DNA of 64,000 nt, taken from contig CM022303.1 in NCBI GenBank assembly GCA_011799875.1, forward strand, positions 733,038,587 to 733,102,586, in the 5' to 3' direction. The notes beneath the pieces are model-generated. The model saw only the letters and a program-made list of their open reading frames with translations, did no database searches and was not told the DNA's origin. The first letter of the stretch is position 1. Each line of letters opens with the position of its first letter. Both the position numbers and the translations under genes were made by a program. Shown piece after piece: positions 1 to 11,644 of this stretch. The DNA is from Thinopyrum elongatum. Lineage: Eukaryota; Streptophyta; Magnoliopsida; Poales; Poaceae.

Positions 1-780
1 TACCCATAGCATTTTTTCATTTAATTATTTTCGGATTTAGTTAATTCCAGTAATTTCAGAAAATTGCCAAAACATTGAAAATTCATAGAATTTAAACCGT
101 AGTTCGGATTGAAAAAGTTAAAACATGAAAGTTGCTCAGAACGACGAGACGCATCCGAATACGCAGACCGTTCGTCTGTCATGCGTCCCTAGCATGGTGA
201 ACCTGCAACCGTCCTCCTCCGTTTCATTTGTCCGGAAAGGCCAGACTTCGGGAAAACATTCCCGGATGTTCTCCTCCTTCACCGTTGTCGTGTAGCACTA
301 CGTTAGGCCACCTCTAGCATCGCGTATCGTATTGTCATGCATATGTAGCCATGTATTTATATTGTTTCTTCTCCCCCTTTCTTCCCGGTAGACCCCGAGG
401 CCGCTGATGATGACCTGGAAATCGACTACTACATCGTCGGAGTTTTTTTTTCATCTGCCAAGCAAACAGGCAAGCACCCCCATTTTGAACATGCATATAT
501 CGCCTACTCTCTTCTCTCTTATGCTTGCATTAGAACTGCTACTGTTACTGTATCCCATATCTGCTGCATAGCCTGTTTATTGTAACCTGCCTTGCTACCT
601 TGCTGGTTATCCTAGACTGTTTAGAATAGGCTGGGTAGAGACCCGACAGAGACCCCCACTTGATCCCGACTGCCCCGCTGGATATCAGAAGACCCGATCA
701 TCGGGATTGAAGACCAGACCCTAGCACCGCACATCACTTCCCTCTTAGTTGCCGACACTACTAGGTTACCGTCGAGTGCC

Positions 781-981
781 GAGGGTGATACCTCGTCAGC
801 ACTTCTGATGATAACCTTGTAGGTTAGTTAATCGGTTGTGGTAAGCGAGGGTGATTCCTCCTACACCACCCCCGATAACAGCGTCGTCGTGCAACTTCTC
901 AAGTGTGGACCTCGAGGGTGATTCCTCCTTCGTTCACCTTGACGGTAACATCAGTGGGAATTCCATCGAGGGTGATTCCTC
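781..981 (+). promoter_or_regulatory. Four-copy GAGG-N6-CCTC dyad array (LTR G)
   Basis: Copies of GAGGGTGATTCCTC or close variants begin at 781, 847, 914 and 968, a spacing of 66, 67 and 54 bp. The same four-part array occurs in every LTR of this family in the window. Its function is not known; a binding site for a dimeric protein is one inference. Confidence 0.6.
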
Positions 982-1308
982 AGGGTTCCCTTGGTGTCAG
1001 ACACACAGATACTGTTGTTGATTTGACTTGCACTAAACTATGTTACTAAAGATGGGTTGGCCCGGAGGGGTACCCGCGCGAGCTTTATGCGAGGTGATGT
1101 GTAATCGGGTGTACCTGAAGGGTACCCGAGACTTGAACACGAGGCGTGGCCGGGCATTCCTCGCCCTTGCCGCAAGTCCTCGAGACGGGGCGACAGGGTC
1201 ACATCGATCGTGAGTCTCTGCTCATTTCCGCGCGCTCCTAAACCACTAAGCGGTTTGGATATTTGATCCGAGGGGCCTCTGGACCGATAGCACTAACCAT
1301 CACGTGGG

Positions 1309-1313
1309 CATAG
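1309..1313. repeat. Target-site duplication CATAG, left copy (element A)
   Basis: CATAG directly precedes element A here and directly follows it at 11640-11644. A 5-bp duplication is usual for Gypsy integrase. Confidence 0.93.
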
Positions 1314-2796
1314 TGTGACGACCCCGGCTTAATCGTGCACTAATCATACACGCAAATGCGCACGATCAAGCCTAAGGACTCACTTGAAGATATCACAACA
1401 CAACTCTAAAACATAAAATAAAGTCATACAAGCTTAATATTACAAGCCAGGGCCTCGAGGGCTCGAATACAAGCTCGATGGCATACAAGCGTCAGCGGAA
1501 GCATTAGATATCTGAGTACAGATATATTACAGAGAGAGAGATAAGCCTTCACAGAGGCGGGGTAAAAATAAAAACTACGATCGAAAGGCGTAGGCCTCCT
1601 GCCCTGGACCCTCCGATCCTACTCCTGGTCGTCGAACGGCTCCTCGTAGTAGTAGTACTCGCCAGGCGGATAGTAGTACTGGTCGTCGGCTGGGGCTTCT
1701 GGCTCAGGGGCTCCGTCGTCTGGTGGCATCAAATGGAAAAATGGGGAAAAAAGAAAATAAAGCAAACGTGAGTACTCATCCGAAGTACTCAGCAAGCAAG
1801 GATCTACACTACATATGCATCATTGTCAAAGGAATGGCTGTATATGTGGACTGGGCTGCAGAAATGCCAGAGTAGAGGGGGAAAGCCTAGTCCTATCGAA
1901 GACTAGCATCTTCAACAATCTTCGACAGTCTTGCAGCATCAGGAGAGAGCAGATGAACATAATGTAAAGTAGTAGTAGTAATATCATCAACCTCGACCTG
2001 AGATCCTTTCTCGACTCCCTGCGAGAAAGCAATCCCAGAGCCGTACTATCCAGTTCTCACCATATGTTCTAGTTGTACCGATCGGGATACAACTCCGAGT
2101 GTCCGTTACCGTAGGACAGGCTATCGATAGAAGTTTCTTCCCTGCAGGGGTGCACCAACTTACCCACCACGCTCACTTAACTCTGGCCGGACACACTTTT
2201 CTGGGTCATGCCCGGCCTCGGCTAAGCAACACGCCGCAACCCGACCTTGGCTTATAAGAGAGGTCAGCACGCCGGACTAAACCTATGCCCCCAGGGGTCT
2301 TGGGCCATCGCCCCGGGAACTCCTGCACGTTACGGGGCCACCGAGAGCAGACCTAGCAACCCCTTATACAAGCGCGGTTGCATTACCAGTCCAACTCGGC
2401 GTGCGCCGCTCCTTACTGACGTCAAACAAGCTTCGGCTGATGTGTACGACGCAGAACGCCCATACTATGCCCACGTGATGGTTAGTGCTATCGGGCCAGA
2501 GGCCCCTCGGATCAAATATCCAAACCGTAGTGGATTAGGAGCGCGCGGAAACGAGCAGAGACTCACGATCGATGTGACCCCGTCGCCCCGTCTCGAGGAC
2601 TTGTGGCAAGGGCTAAGAATGCCCGGCCACGCCTCGTAGTTATCTCGCGGGCACCATCCAGGTCAACCCGACTCCACATCACTTCGCGTTAAGCTCGCGC
2701 GGGTACCCTTCAGGGCCGACCCATCTTTAGTATCGTGGTTCATAGTCAAGTCATAATATCCAAGGTAACTGTGTGTTTGACACCGAAGGGAACCAT

Positions 2797-2998
2797 GAGG
2801 AACCACCCTCGATGGAGTTCCCGCTCGATGTTATCATCAAGGTGAACGAAGGAGGAATCACCCTCGAGGTCCACACTTGAGAGGTTGCGCGACGATGTCG
2901 TTATCGGGGGTGGTGTAGGAGGCATCACCCTCGCTTACCACGACCGAGTAACTAACCTACAAGGTCAACATCAGAAGTGCTAACGAGGTATCACCCTC
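2797..2998 (-). promoter_or_regulatory. Four-copy dyad array (element A 3' LTR)
   Basis: GAGG-N6-CCTC units begin at 2797, 2852, 2919 and 2985 in plus coordinates. The 55/67/66 spacing is the mirror image of the plus-strand LTRs, as expected for a minus-strand copy. Confidence 0.6.
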
Positions 2999-5038
2999 GG
3001 CACTCGACGGTAACCCAGCAGTGTCGGCAACTAAGGGGTAGTGATGTGCGGTGCCAGGGTCTGGTCCTCAATCCCGATGATCGGGTCTTCTGATATCCAG
3101 CAGGGCAGTCGGGATCAAGTGGAGGTCTCTGTCGTGTCTCTACCCAGCCTATAATAATCAGTCTAGGATAACCAGTAAGGTAACAAAGCGGGGTACAATA
3201 ATCAGGCTATGCAGCAGATATAGGAAAACAGTAGCAGTAGCAGTTCTAATGCAAGCATAAGAGAGAAGGGAATAGGCGATATAGGCATGCTCAAAATGGG
3301 GGTGCTTGCCTGTTTGCTCGGGGGCAAGGGCAAGGTCTTTAGTAGTATCGTCGGGGACGTAGTCGTACTCCTGTGCGGCGTCTGCCTCGGGAGCTACGTC
3401 AACGTCGGGGTCTATCGAGAGAGAAGAGGGGGAAGAAACAGGTAAACATAATGCAAACAGATGCAATACGGTGCGTGTGATGCTATGATGCAGTGCAGGG
3501 TTGCCTAATTATGCATCTAAGTCATTTTAGTTATTTTTAGAATTATTCTGGGATTTAATATCCGACGTGTGTGCACTATTCATCTGCCGGATTCGGGTCC
3601 GGAGTTACGAGTTCTTCTACGTAGGAGGTTCCGATGGAGAAACAGACGGCACGATCAGACTCGGCTCGTCGTTCTGAGCAACTTTCATGTATAAACTTTT
3701 TCGTTCCGAGCTACGGTTTACAAGTTATTAATTTTTAAAGATTATTTGAATTTCTGGAATTATTTTATTTATCAGAAAATGAATTATGACGTCAGCATGA
3801 CGCGCTGCTGACGTCAGCAAGTCAACAGGACGGTTGACCAGTCAAACCTGACATGTGGGTCCAGTGGGACCCACATGTCAGCCTCTGTTTCTTTATCCAG
3901 CGAATTAGCTTAATTACCAGGATTAATTAGGGGGGTGGACCCCACATGTCAGTGAGACATTAGGTTAATTAGTTTATTTTTATTTCTAATTTGTTTTAAC
4001 TAATTAAACAGGAAGGTGGGGCCCGCCTGTCAGCGGCTGGGCCGGTCCAGTCAGCAGGGCTGACCGGTCAACTGGCCGGCCGGGCCCCTGGGGCCCATGG
4101 GTCAGTGACCCAGGGCGACCCACGTGGCGGCCACGTCGGCGGCCGGCGCCGGAACTGCTCCGGCGACCAAGGCAGCGGCGGCGCGTCGCCGGAGCTCGCC
4201 GGAATCACGCTAGGAGACACCGTTTCGCGCGCGGTCTGATGCATTCGAAAGCTAGAAAAGCGCCGCGTCGACTGGTGGCCTTGGACCGACCGGAGGTGTG
4301 TTAGTTCGACGGCGGCGAGCGGCGAAACGGACGCCGGAGCTCGGGCTTCGTCGGGTTCGACGCTATGCGGCACGGGAAGAGGTGCTAGAGGCTTTGCTGG
4401 ACTCGCACGAGCTCCAGGAGCTCGAAGCTGGGCTCAGTTGCGCATGACGGCGGCGTTTGGCCACGGCAGCGAGCTCGTCGGCGGCAGCGGGTTCGGGCTC
4501 AGGCGAAGCTACGGCTAGCGAGCGCGCGGGAGCGACTAGAGAGATGGGGAGGAAAGGGGAGCTTACAGCGAAGGCACACGGTGGCCCGGTGTAAGCTTAG
4601 TAGCGCAGAGGCGTCGTCGGGGACGAGAAGATCGCCGGAGATCCGAGGAGGAAGACGAGGACGGTGTGCTCGGTGTAGAAGGTCCCGGCTCCAACTAGTG
4701 GCGTCTGGAGACGCAGCGGACGACGGCGATCCTCTACGACGTGGCGGCGAGGCGTGCGGTGGTTGATGGCCACGGCTAGCGCAAGCCCACGGCAGCGGTG
4801 GCGTTCGGGCGCGGCGGATCTGGAGGAAGGGTGGAGGCGCGGAGCGGCGAGGGAGAGGAATGGGGAACGACTAGGGTTCGGGTGAGGCCGCGGGGCCTCT
4901 TATTCCCCTACGCGGCGGCAGCGGCGCCGGAGGATGGTCGACACGCGCCGCGCTCGTCGGCGTGTCGGCGCGCGCGTTTGACAGCGCGGCGAGGAGGACG
5001 ATGGGGAGATGGGCTGGGCCGGTTGGACCTCAAATCGG

Positions 5039-5071
5039 GGCACTGTGCACTAAGGCCCAGTGCACAGTGTC
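5039..5071 (-). repeat. LTR hairpin with 13-bp arms
   Basis: GGCACTGTGCACT is followed by a 7-base loop and its near-perfect reverse complement. It occupies the same position as the hairpins at 11134, 23636, 35766 and 63076. Confidence 0.7.
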
Positions 5072-5182
5072 CCTTTTAATTATTTCTCTGATTCTGTTTT
5101 CTTTTTCTTTTATTTCCTTTTGTTCTGAAATGTTTGTGATAGTTGTGTACTTTTGAAAAATATGGAAGTTGGCCTTAATATT

Positions 5183-5728
5183 TGCAGGGGCACCAACTTA
5201 CCCACCACGCTCGCTTAACTCCGGCCGGACACACTTTTCTGGTCATGCCCGGCCTCGGCTAAGCACACGCCGCAACCCGACCAAATACCTAACAGAGAGG
5301 TCAGCACGCCGGACTAACCTATGCCCCCAGGGGTCTGGGCCATCGCCCCGGGAACTCCTGCACGTTACGTGCACCGCCGGTGAGCAGACCTAGCAACCCC
5401 TTATACAAGCGCGGTTGCGTTTCCAGTCCAACCCAGCGTGTGCCGCATCAGTCGCTGACGTCCATTAAGCTCCGGCTGAAGTATACGACGCAGAACGCCC
5501 ATACTATGCCCACGTGATGGTTAGTGCTATCGGGCCAGAGGCCCCTCGGATCAAATCCCAAACCGTAGTGGATTAGGAGCGGCCGGAAACGAGCAAGACT
5601 CACGATCGATGTGACCCCCGTCGCCCGTCTCGAGCGCTTGTGGCAAGGGCTAAGAATGCCCGGCCACGCCTCGTAGTTATCCTCGCGGCACCATCCAGGT
5701 CAACCCGACTCCACATCACTTCGCAATA
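5183..5728 (-). other. Repeated LTR segment at a suspicious join
   Basis: This segment duplicates LTR positions equivalent to about 8235-8784. It is joined on its left to LTR sequence at a non-homologous point and on its right, at CGCAATA, to gag. Unlike the rest of element A it differs from its partner by many single-base losses and swaps, for example GGGGCACC for GGGGTGCACC, TCTGGTC for TCTGGGTC and GGTCTGGG for GGTCTTGGG. It may be an illegitimate recombination product. The indel pattern also fits unpolished gap-fill sequence in an assembly. Confidence 0.7.
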
Positions 5729-5995
5729 CGGCTCGGCGACACTAGCAGACTCCATCTCATGAGAGATATCACGCAGCCAGTCATCTGCATCCAGTGGGTT
5801 GACTGTGTTGCGGAAGAAGGATGGGCTGAGCCGCATAAATTCTGGCAAAGTGATGGAGAAAGGCTGCTGATTAGCATCAGGACGAGGGAACTGCTGCATA
5901 ATTCCCGTCATAAACTGGCGGTTGAGTTCAAACTGTTGCATCATCGCTGCCATGTAATCAGGTGGTGGCGGCGGTGGCGGGTTGTTGTCAGCCAT
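5729..5995 (-). pseudogene. gag, N-terminal fragment (element A)
   Basis: The minus-strand frame starts at ATG 5995 with MADNNPPPPPPP, a proline run after the start, and continues for 89 codons through an Asp-Asp-Trp stretch (LDADDWLRDI) typical of the start of the plant Gypsy capsid domain. It then runs straight into LTR sequence at 5728. The nucleocapsid zinc knuckle and all of pol are missing. The fragment starts about 240 bases downstream of ORF0, so in an intact relative gag would be the second ORF. Confidence 0.75.
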
Positions 5996-6238
5996 CCTGC
6001 TATTCCAACAGGGGTATTTCAGCGATAGCTTATGCAAGTGTTTAACAATAAACATGAGGTAACTCGACATTATTGAAAGAGTGCAATAGATGCTAGAAGT
6101 AGTCATTAAGACGTACAGATCCATGCATAGTCGGTTACATTCGGGCAGCATAACGGCGCAAATTGAAAAGCTAGACATGCTAGGCGGCGCGCAGGCACAC
6201 GGTAAGGAAGTACACAACGGGACATAGCAAGGGCTACA

Positions 6239-7009
6239 TCAGCGTCGGAGAAAACCACTGAAACGGGGTAACTGCAAGTGCGGACGATGGACGTTCGTCG
6301 CAGAAGGATCCTGCGCTCCATGGGCACTCTGATGCAGAACCCGGTCTCGAGAAGAAAGAAGAGGTCCACGTGCAGGCGTGTGACCTCCCACAGCAGGCCA
6401 GACGATCCCTGATGGCATCTCAGTCCTGCTCGGGTAAAGAATGTACTCCGGATGCATCCCTGCACGAACAGCTGGTAGCAACTGTGTCATAGCCTCGTAG
6501 TAGCGTGCTCGAGTGGCAAACAACTCAACAGCAAGTGCACGAACAGTGCGATCCAAAGCCTGAGCATAGTGGATCAGAACTCGCTGATCATAGCGACGAG
6601 GCTCGTACGGGGCACAGATAGCTGTGTAAAATCCAGTAGCATCTCCAACAGGTGCATACGGAATGTACCGAAACACAGTATCATCCAAGTTAGCACTGTG
6701 CTCTCCTCGGAGACGTGCGACAGCAGAGTAGGCGGCATCATGTACTGCCATCTCAATCGTCACGCCGATCCCGTGAAAACGGTGAAGCTCAGTGTCAGAT
6801 TCATCCTGCTGATCGTAGATGCGAACATCAGCATAGTACTGCTCCTGGTTGAACTCACGATAAACCTCATAGACCATGTACTCGGGGCACCAGCGGTATC
6901 CCAGCCTGATCAAGAGGGCGATCAGAACAGCTGGAAACCCAGGGACGTCTCGAGCACAGGTGCGAAGCACGAGCTGCGTCGTAGGACGAGGGGGAAACAG
7001 TCAATCCAT
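6239..7009 (-). pseudogene. ORF0, upstream ORF of the Gypsy family (element A copy)
   Basis: A frame of about 256 codons lies between the primer-binding site and gag, starting at ATG 7009-7007. The third codon is a stop (TGA, 7003-7001); the copy in element E has CGT there. Beyond that stop the frame is open to 6239. The predicted protein is rich in Arg, Tyr and Ala and contains the stretches RTCARDVPGFPAVL, YRWCPEYMVYEVYREF and YEPRRYDQRVLIH. I recognise no enzymatic motif, zinc knuckle, signal peptide or membrane segment. The ATG follows TTATTTCAG directly, which resembles a 3' splice site. An almost identical frame at 27758-28456 in another element shows that it is a genuine family component. 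Confidence 0.75.
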
Positions 7010-7385
7010 CTGAAATAAGAAGTTCAGGATTGTCGTAAGACATTGAGAAATATAACCGATCTCAAAAGGAAAGGTTAAACAAAACAATGGAAAGGAAATG
7101 ATTATCAGACTAATCAGATCAATGACATGGAAATCGCACTGAATCCAGTTCTCCGGGTGGATAGAATTAACGAGATCCTAAATGTCGGTGTTAGTAAATT
7201 TTATTAAACCCGAATAGATGAGAGATTAGAATCCCAGAGTAAAGATCGAGGAATAAAAGATCCTAATACCACCCAGTTGGCGACGTGGGCCCGTAAGCGA
7301 CACAGCCAAGTTAGTAAAACAATTTTTTACCACTAGACTCAACTTCGGCCGAGGAATTGGAAAGGGGGATCTCCTAGAGGCAGTC
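7010..7385 (-). other. Untranslated leader of element A
   Basis: This 376-bp stretch lies between the primer-binding site and ORF0. It aligns with 27383-27757 of element E. It has no conserved frame and ends in a splice-acceptor-like TTATTTCAG. Confidence 0.6.
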
Positions 7386-7398
7386 GGCTCTGATACCA
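7386..7398 (-). other. Primer-binding site (element A)
   Basis: Read on the minus strand this is TGGTATCAGAGCC, the usual initiator-Met tRNA primer site of plant LTR elements, 3 bp inside the 5' LTR end. Confidence 0.9.
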
Positions 7399-8891
7399 AC
7401 CTGTGACGACCCCGGCTTAATCGTGCACTAATCATACACGCAAATGCGCACGATCAAGCCTAAGGACTCACTTGAAGATATCACAACACAACTCTAAAAC
7501 ATAAAATAAAGTCATACAAGCTTAATATTACAAGCCAGGGCCTCGAGGGCTCGAATACAAGCTCGATGGCATACAAGCGTCACCGGAAGCATTAGATATC
7601 TGAGTACAGATATATTACAGAGAGAGAGATAAGCCTTCACAGAGGCGGGGTAAAAATAAAAACTACGATCGAAAGGCGTAGGCCTCCTGCCCTGGACCCT
7701 CCGATCCTACTCATGGTCGTCGAACGGCTCCTCGTAGTAGTAGTACTCGCCAGGCGGATAGTAGTACTGGTCGTCGGCTGGGGCTTCTGGCTCAGGGGCT
7801 CCGTCGTCTGGTGGCATCAAATGGAAAATGGGGGAAAAAGAAAATAAAGCAAACGTGAGTACTCATCCGAAGTACTCAGCAAGCAAGGATCTACACTACA
7901 TATGCATCATTGTCAAAGAAATGGCTGTATATGTGGACTGGGCTGCAGAAATGCCAGAGTAGAGGGGGGAAAAGCCTAGTCCTATCGAAGACTAGCATCT
8001 TCAACAATCTTCGACAGTCTTGCAGCATCAGGAGAGAGAGCAGATGAACATAATGTAAAGTAGTAGTAGTAATATCATCAACCTCGACCTGAGATCCTTT
8101 CTCGACTCCCTGCGAGAAAGCAATCCCAGAGCCGTACTATCCAATTCTCATCACATGTTCTAGTTGTACCGATCGGGATACAACTCCGAGTGTCCGTTAC
8201 CGTAGGACAGGCTATCGATAGAAGTTTCTTCCCTGCAGGGGTGCACCAACTTACCCCCCACGCTCGCTTAACTCCGGCCGGACACACTTTTCTGGGTCAT
8301 GCCCGGCCTCGGCTAAGCAACACGCCGCAACCCGACCAAATACCTAACAGAGAGGTCAGCACGCCGGACTAACCTATGCCCCCAGGGGTCTTGGGCCATC
8401 GCCCCGGGAACTCCTGCACGTTACGTGCACCGCCGGTGAGCAGACCTAGCAACCCCTTATACAAGCGCGGTTGCGTTTCCAGTCCAACCCAGCGTGTGCC
8501 GCATCAGTCGCTGACGTCCATTAAGCTCCGGCTGAAGTATACGACGCAGAACGCCCATACTATGCCCACGTGATGGTTAGTGCTATCGGGCCAGAGGCCC
8601 CTCGGATCAAATATCCAAACCGTAGTGGATTAGGAGCGCGCGGAAACGAGCAGAGACTCACGATCGATGTGACCCCGTCGCCCCGTCTCGAGGACTTGTG
8701 GCAAGGGCTAAGAATGCCCGGCCACGCCTCGTAGTTATCTCGCGGGCACCATCCAGGTCAACCCGACTCCACATCACTTCGCAATAAGCTCGCGCGGGTA
8801 CCCCTCAGGGCCGACCCGTCTTTAGTATCGTGGTTCATAGTCAAGTCATAATATCCAAGGTAACTGTGTGTTTGACACCGAAGGGAACCAT

Positions 8892-9093
8892 GAGGAATCA
8901 TCCTCGATGGAGTTCCCGCTCGATGTTGTCATCAAGGTGAACGAAGGAGGAATCACCCTCGAGGTCCACACTTGAGAGGTTGCGCGACGATGTCGTTATC
9001 GGGGGTGGTGTAGGAGGAATCACCCTCGCTTACCATGACCGAGTAACTAACCTACAAGGTCAACATCAGAAGTGCTAACGAGGTATCACCCTC
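8892..9093 (-). promoter_or_regulatory. Four-copy dyad array (element A 5' LTR)
   Basis: Units begin at 8892, 8947, 9014 and 9080, a spacing of 55/67/66. The first unit carries one substitution (CATCCTC). Confidence 0.6.
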
Positions 9094-11133
9094 GGCACTC
9101 GACGGTAACCCAGCAGTGTCGGCAACTAAGGGGTAGTGATGTGCGGTGCCAGGGTCTGGTCCTCAATCCCGATGATCGGGTCTTCTGATATCCAGCAGGG
9201 CAGTCGGGATCAAGTGGAGGTCTCTGTCGTGTCTCTACCCAGCCTATAATAATCAGTCTAGGATAACCAGTAAGGTAACAAAGCGGGGTACAATAATCAG
9301 GCTATGCAGCAGATATAGGAAAACAGTAGCAGTAGCAGTTCTAATGCAAGCATAAGAGAGAAGGGAATAGGCGATATAGGCATGCTCAAAATGGGGGTGC
9401 TTGCCTGTTTGCTCGAGGGCAAGGGCAAGGTCTTTAGTAGTATCGTCGGGGACGTAGTCGTACTCCTGTGCGGCGTCTGCCTCGGGAGCTACGTCAACGT
9501 CGGGGTCTATCGAGAGAGAAGAGGGGGAAGAAACAGGTAAACATAATGCAAACAGATGCAATACGGTGCGTGTGATGCTATGATGCAGTGCAGGGTTGCC
9601 TAATTATGCATCTAAGTCATTTTAGTTATTTTTAGAATTATTCTGGGATTTAATATCCGACGTGTGTGCACTATTCATCTGCCGGATTCGGGTCCGGAGT
9701 TACGAGTTCTTCTACGTAGGAGGTTCCGATGGAGAAACAGACGGCACGATCAGACTCGGCTCGTCGTTCTGAGCAACTTTCATGTATAAACTTTTTCGTT
9801 CCGAGCTACGGTTTACAAGTTATTAATTTTTAAAGATTATTTGAATTTCTGGAATTATTTTATTTATCAGAAAATGAATTATGACGTCAGCATGACGCGC
9901 TGCTGACGTCAGCAAGTCAACAGGACGGTTGACCAGTCAAACCTGACATGTGGGTCCAGTGGGACCCACATGTCAGCCTCTGTTTCTTTATCCAGCGAAT
10001 TAGCTTAATTACCAGGATTAATTAGGGGGGTGGACCCCACATGTCAGTGAGACATTAGGTTAATTAGTTTATTTTTATTTCTAATTTGTTTTAACTAATT
10101 AAACAGGAAGGTGGGGCCCGCCTGTCAGCGGCTGGGCCGGTCCAGTCAGCAGGGCTGACCGGTCAACTGGCCGGCCGGGCCCCTGGGGCCCACGGGTCAG
10201 TGACCCAGGGCGACCCACGTGGCGGCCACGTCGGCGGCCGGCGCCGGAACTGCTCCGGCGACCAAGGCAGCGGCGGCGCGTCGCCGGAGCTCGCCGGAAT
10301 CACGCTAGGAGACACCGTTTCGCGCGCGGTCTGATGCATTCGAAAGCTAGAAAAGCGCCGCGTCGACTGGTGGCCTTGGACCGACCGGAGGTGTGTTAGT
10401 TCGACGGCGGCGAGCGGCGAAACGGACGCCGGAGCTCGGGCTTCGTCGGGTTCGACGCTATGCGGCACGGGGAGAGGTGCTAGAGGCTTTGCTGGACTCG
10501 CACGAGCTCCAGGAGCTCGAAGCTGGGCTCAGTTGCGCATGACGGCGGCGTTTGGCCACGGCAGCGAGCTCGTCGGCGGCAGCGGGTTCGGGCTCAGGCG
10601 AAGCTACGGCTAGCGAGCGCGCGGGAGCGACTAGAGAGATGGGGAGGAAAGGGGAGCTTACAGCGAAGGCACACGGTGGCCCGGTGTAAGCTTAGTAGCG
10701 CAGAGGCGGCGTCGGGGACGAGAAGATCGCCGGAGATCCGAGGAGGAAGACGAGGACGGTGTGCTCGGTGTAGAAGGTCCCGGCTCCAACTAGTGGCGTC
10801 TGGAGACGCAGCGGACGACGGCGATCCTCTACGACGTGGCGGCGAGGCGTGCGGTGGTCGATGGCCACGGCTAGCGCAAGCCCACGGCAGCGGTGGCGTT
10901 CGGGCGCGGCGGATCTGGAGGAAGGGTGGAGGCGCGGAGCGGCGAGGGAGAGGAATGGGGAAGGACTAGGGTTCGGGTGAGGCCGCGGGGCCTCTTATTC
11001 CCCTACGCGGCGGCGGCGGCGCCGGAGGATGGTCGACACGCGCCGCGCTCGTCGGCGTGTCGGCGCGCGCGTTTGACAGCGCGGCGAGGAGGACGATGGG
11101 GAGATGGGCTGGGCCGGTTGGACCTCAAATCGG

Positions 11134-11166
11134 GGCACTGTGCACTAAGGCCCAGTGCACAGTGTC
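11134..11166 (-). repeat. LTR hairpin with 13-bp arms
   Basis: GGCACTGTGCACT, a 7-base loop, and an arm with one mismatch. Same relative position as in the other LTRs. Confidence 0.7.
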
Positions 11167-11639
11167 CCTTTTAATTATTTCTCTGATTCTGTTTTCTTTT
11201 TCTTTTATTTCCTTTTGTTCTGAAATGTTTGTGATAGTTGTGTACTTTTGAAAAATATGGAAGTTGGCCTTAATATTGTAGTGCAATATTAGCTCCCACC
11301 AAAAGTGGTTTGAACATATTTGAATTCCATTTGAATTTAATATCAATTTAATAGATTCAAATTATCTGTTTTGGGTGCTGTTTCCTGTTGTTTCACTCAC
11401 TTAGCTAACTCCAAAAATAATGATTATGATTTTGTCATTGCTACTGGATTGTTTGCCAATTAATGGACATTTTTCCAGCAGGATTTGATCCACTTCAAAT
11501 TGCACTTTTGAATTTAAGTTGATTTTCAGATTTGAATTTGAGTTGAATAATTAATCCCAGAGTGACAAGGCACTGCAAATGACGATGACATGGCACTATT
11601 AGCAGCTGATCACTGTGGTCATTAAAAGGGGGTATTACA

Positions 11640-11644
11640 CATAG
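11640..11644. repeat. Target-site duplication CATAG, right copy (element A)
   Basis: Matches 1309-1313. The LTR G sequence continues from here in register. Confidence 0.93.

Larger units (their letters stand above)
1..1313 (+). mobile_element. Gypsy LTR G, left part (cut by window edge)
   Basis: This is the middle part of a plus-strand LTR of the family that fills much of the window. It aligns by eye with 24950-26215 of the chromovirus 5' LTR, including the four-dyad array and the CACGTGGGCATAG stretch. It stops at 1313, where a minus-strand element of the same family begins, and resumes at 11640. Its 5' end lies outside the window, so solo LTR and element LTR cannot be told apart here. In places its sequence is closer to LTR F (29965-34198) than to element A. 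No gene is seen in it. Confidence 0.9.
1314..5182 (-). mobile_element. 3' LTR of element A (lacks its 5' end)
   Basis: It matches 7402-11267 of the 5' LTR almost base for base outside a diverged patch at about 2245-2458. The match ends at GGCCTTAATATT; the partner LTR continues for another 370 bp there, whereas this copy jumps back to a more internal LTR position. ORFs seen here are reading-frame noise that recurs in other LTR copies. Confidence 0.88.
1314..11639 (-). mobile_element. Ty3/Gypsy element A, internally deleted
   Basis: A minus-strand LTR retrotransposon of 10,326 bp is bounded by TGT...ACA termini and a perfect CATAG duplication. Read on the minus strand it has a 5' LTR (11639-7402), a primer-binding site, a leader, ORF0, the first 89 codons of gag, then an abrupt join to LTR sequence (5728-5183) and a 3' LTR lacking its first few hundred bases (5182-1314). 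Protease, reverse transcriptase, RNase H and integrase are absent, so it cannot move on its own. The two LTRs are nearly identical over most of their length, which argues for recent insertion, with one clear patch of difference at about 2245-2458. It shares ORF0 and LTR features with element E. Confidence 0.92.
7402..11639 (-). mobile_element. 5' LTR of element A (4238 bp)
   Basis: A complete LTR with TGT...ACA ends. Read on the minus strand it begins TGTAATACCCCC at 11639 and ends at the primer-binding site. It carries the dyad array, the hairpin at 11134 and a GC-rich section at about 10140-11130. Short ORFs in it recur at matching places in the other LTR and have no protein homology that I recognise. 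Confidence 0.95.

Noticed and set aside
3158..5156. Several ORFs of 60-100 codons that are identical or nearly so at 9253-11251
   Set aside because: They lie in LTR copies, have no domain, and recur only because the LTR is duplicated.
5759..6028. Plus-strand ORF opposite gag
   Set aside because: It is the antisense shadow of the gag fragment on the minus strand.
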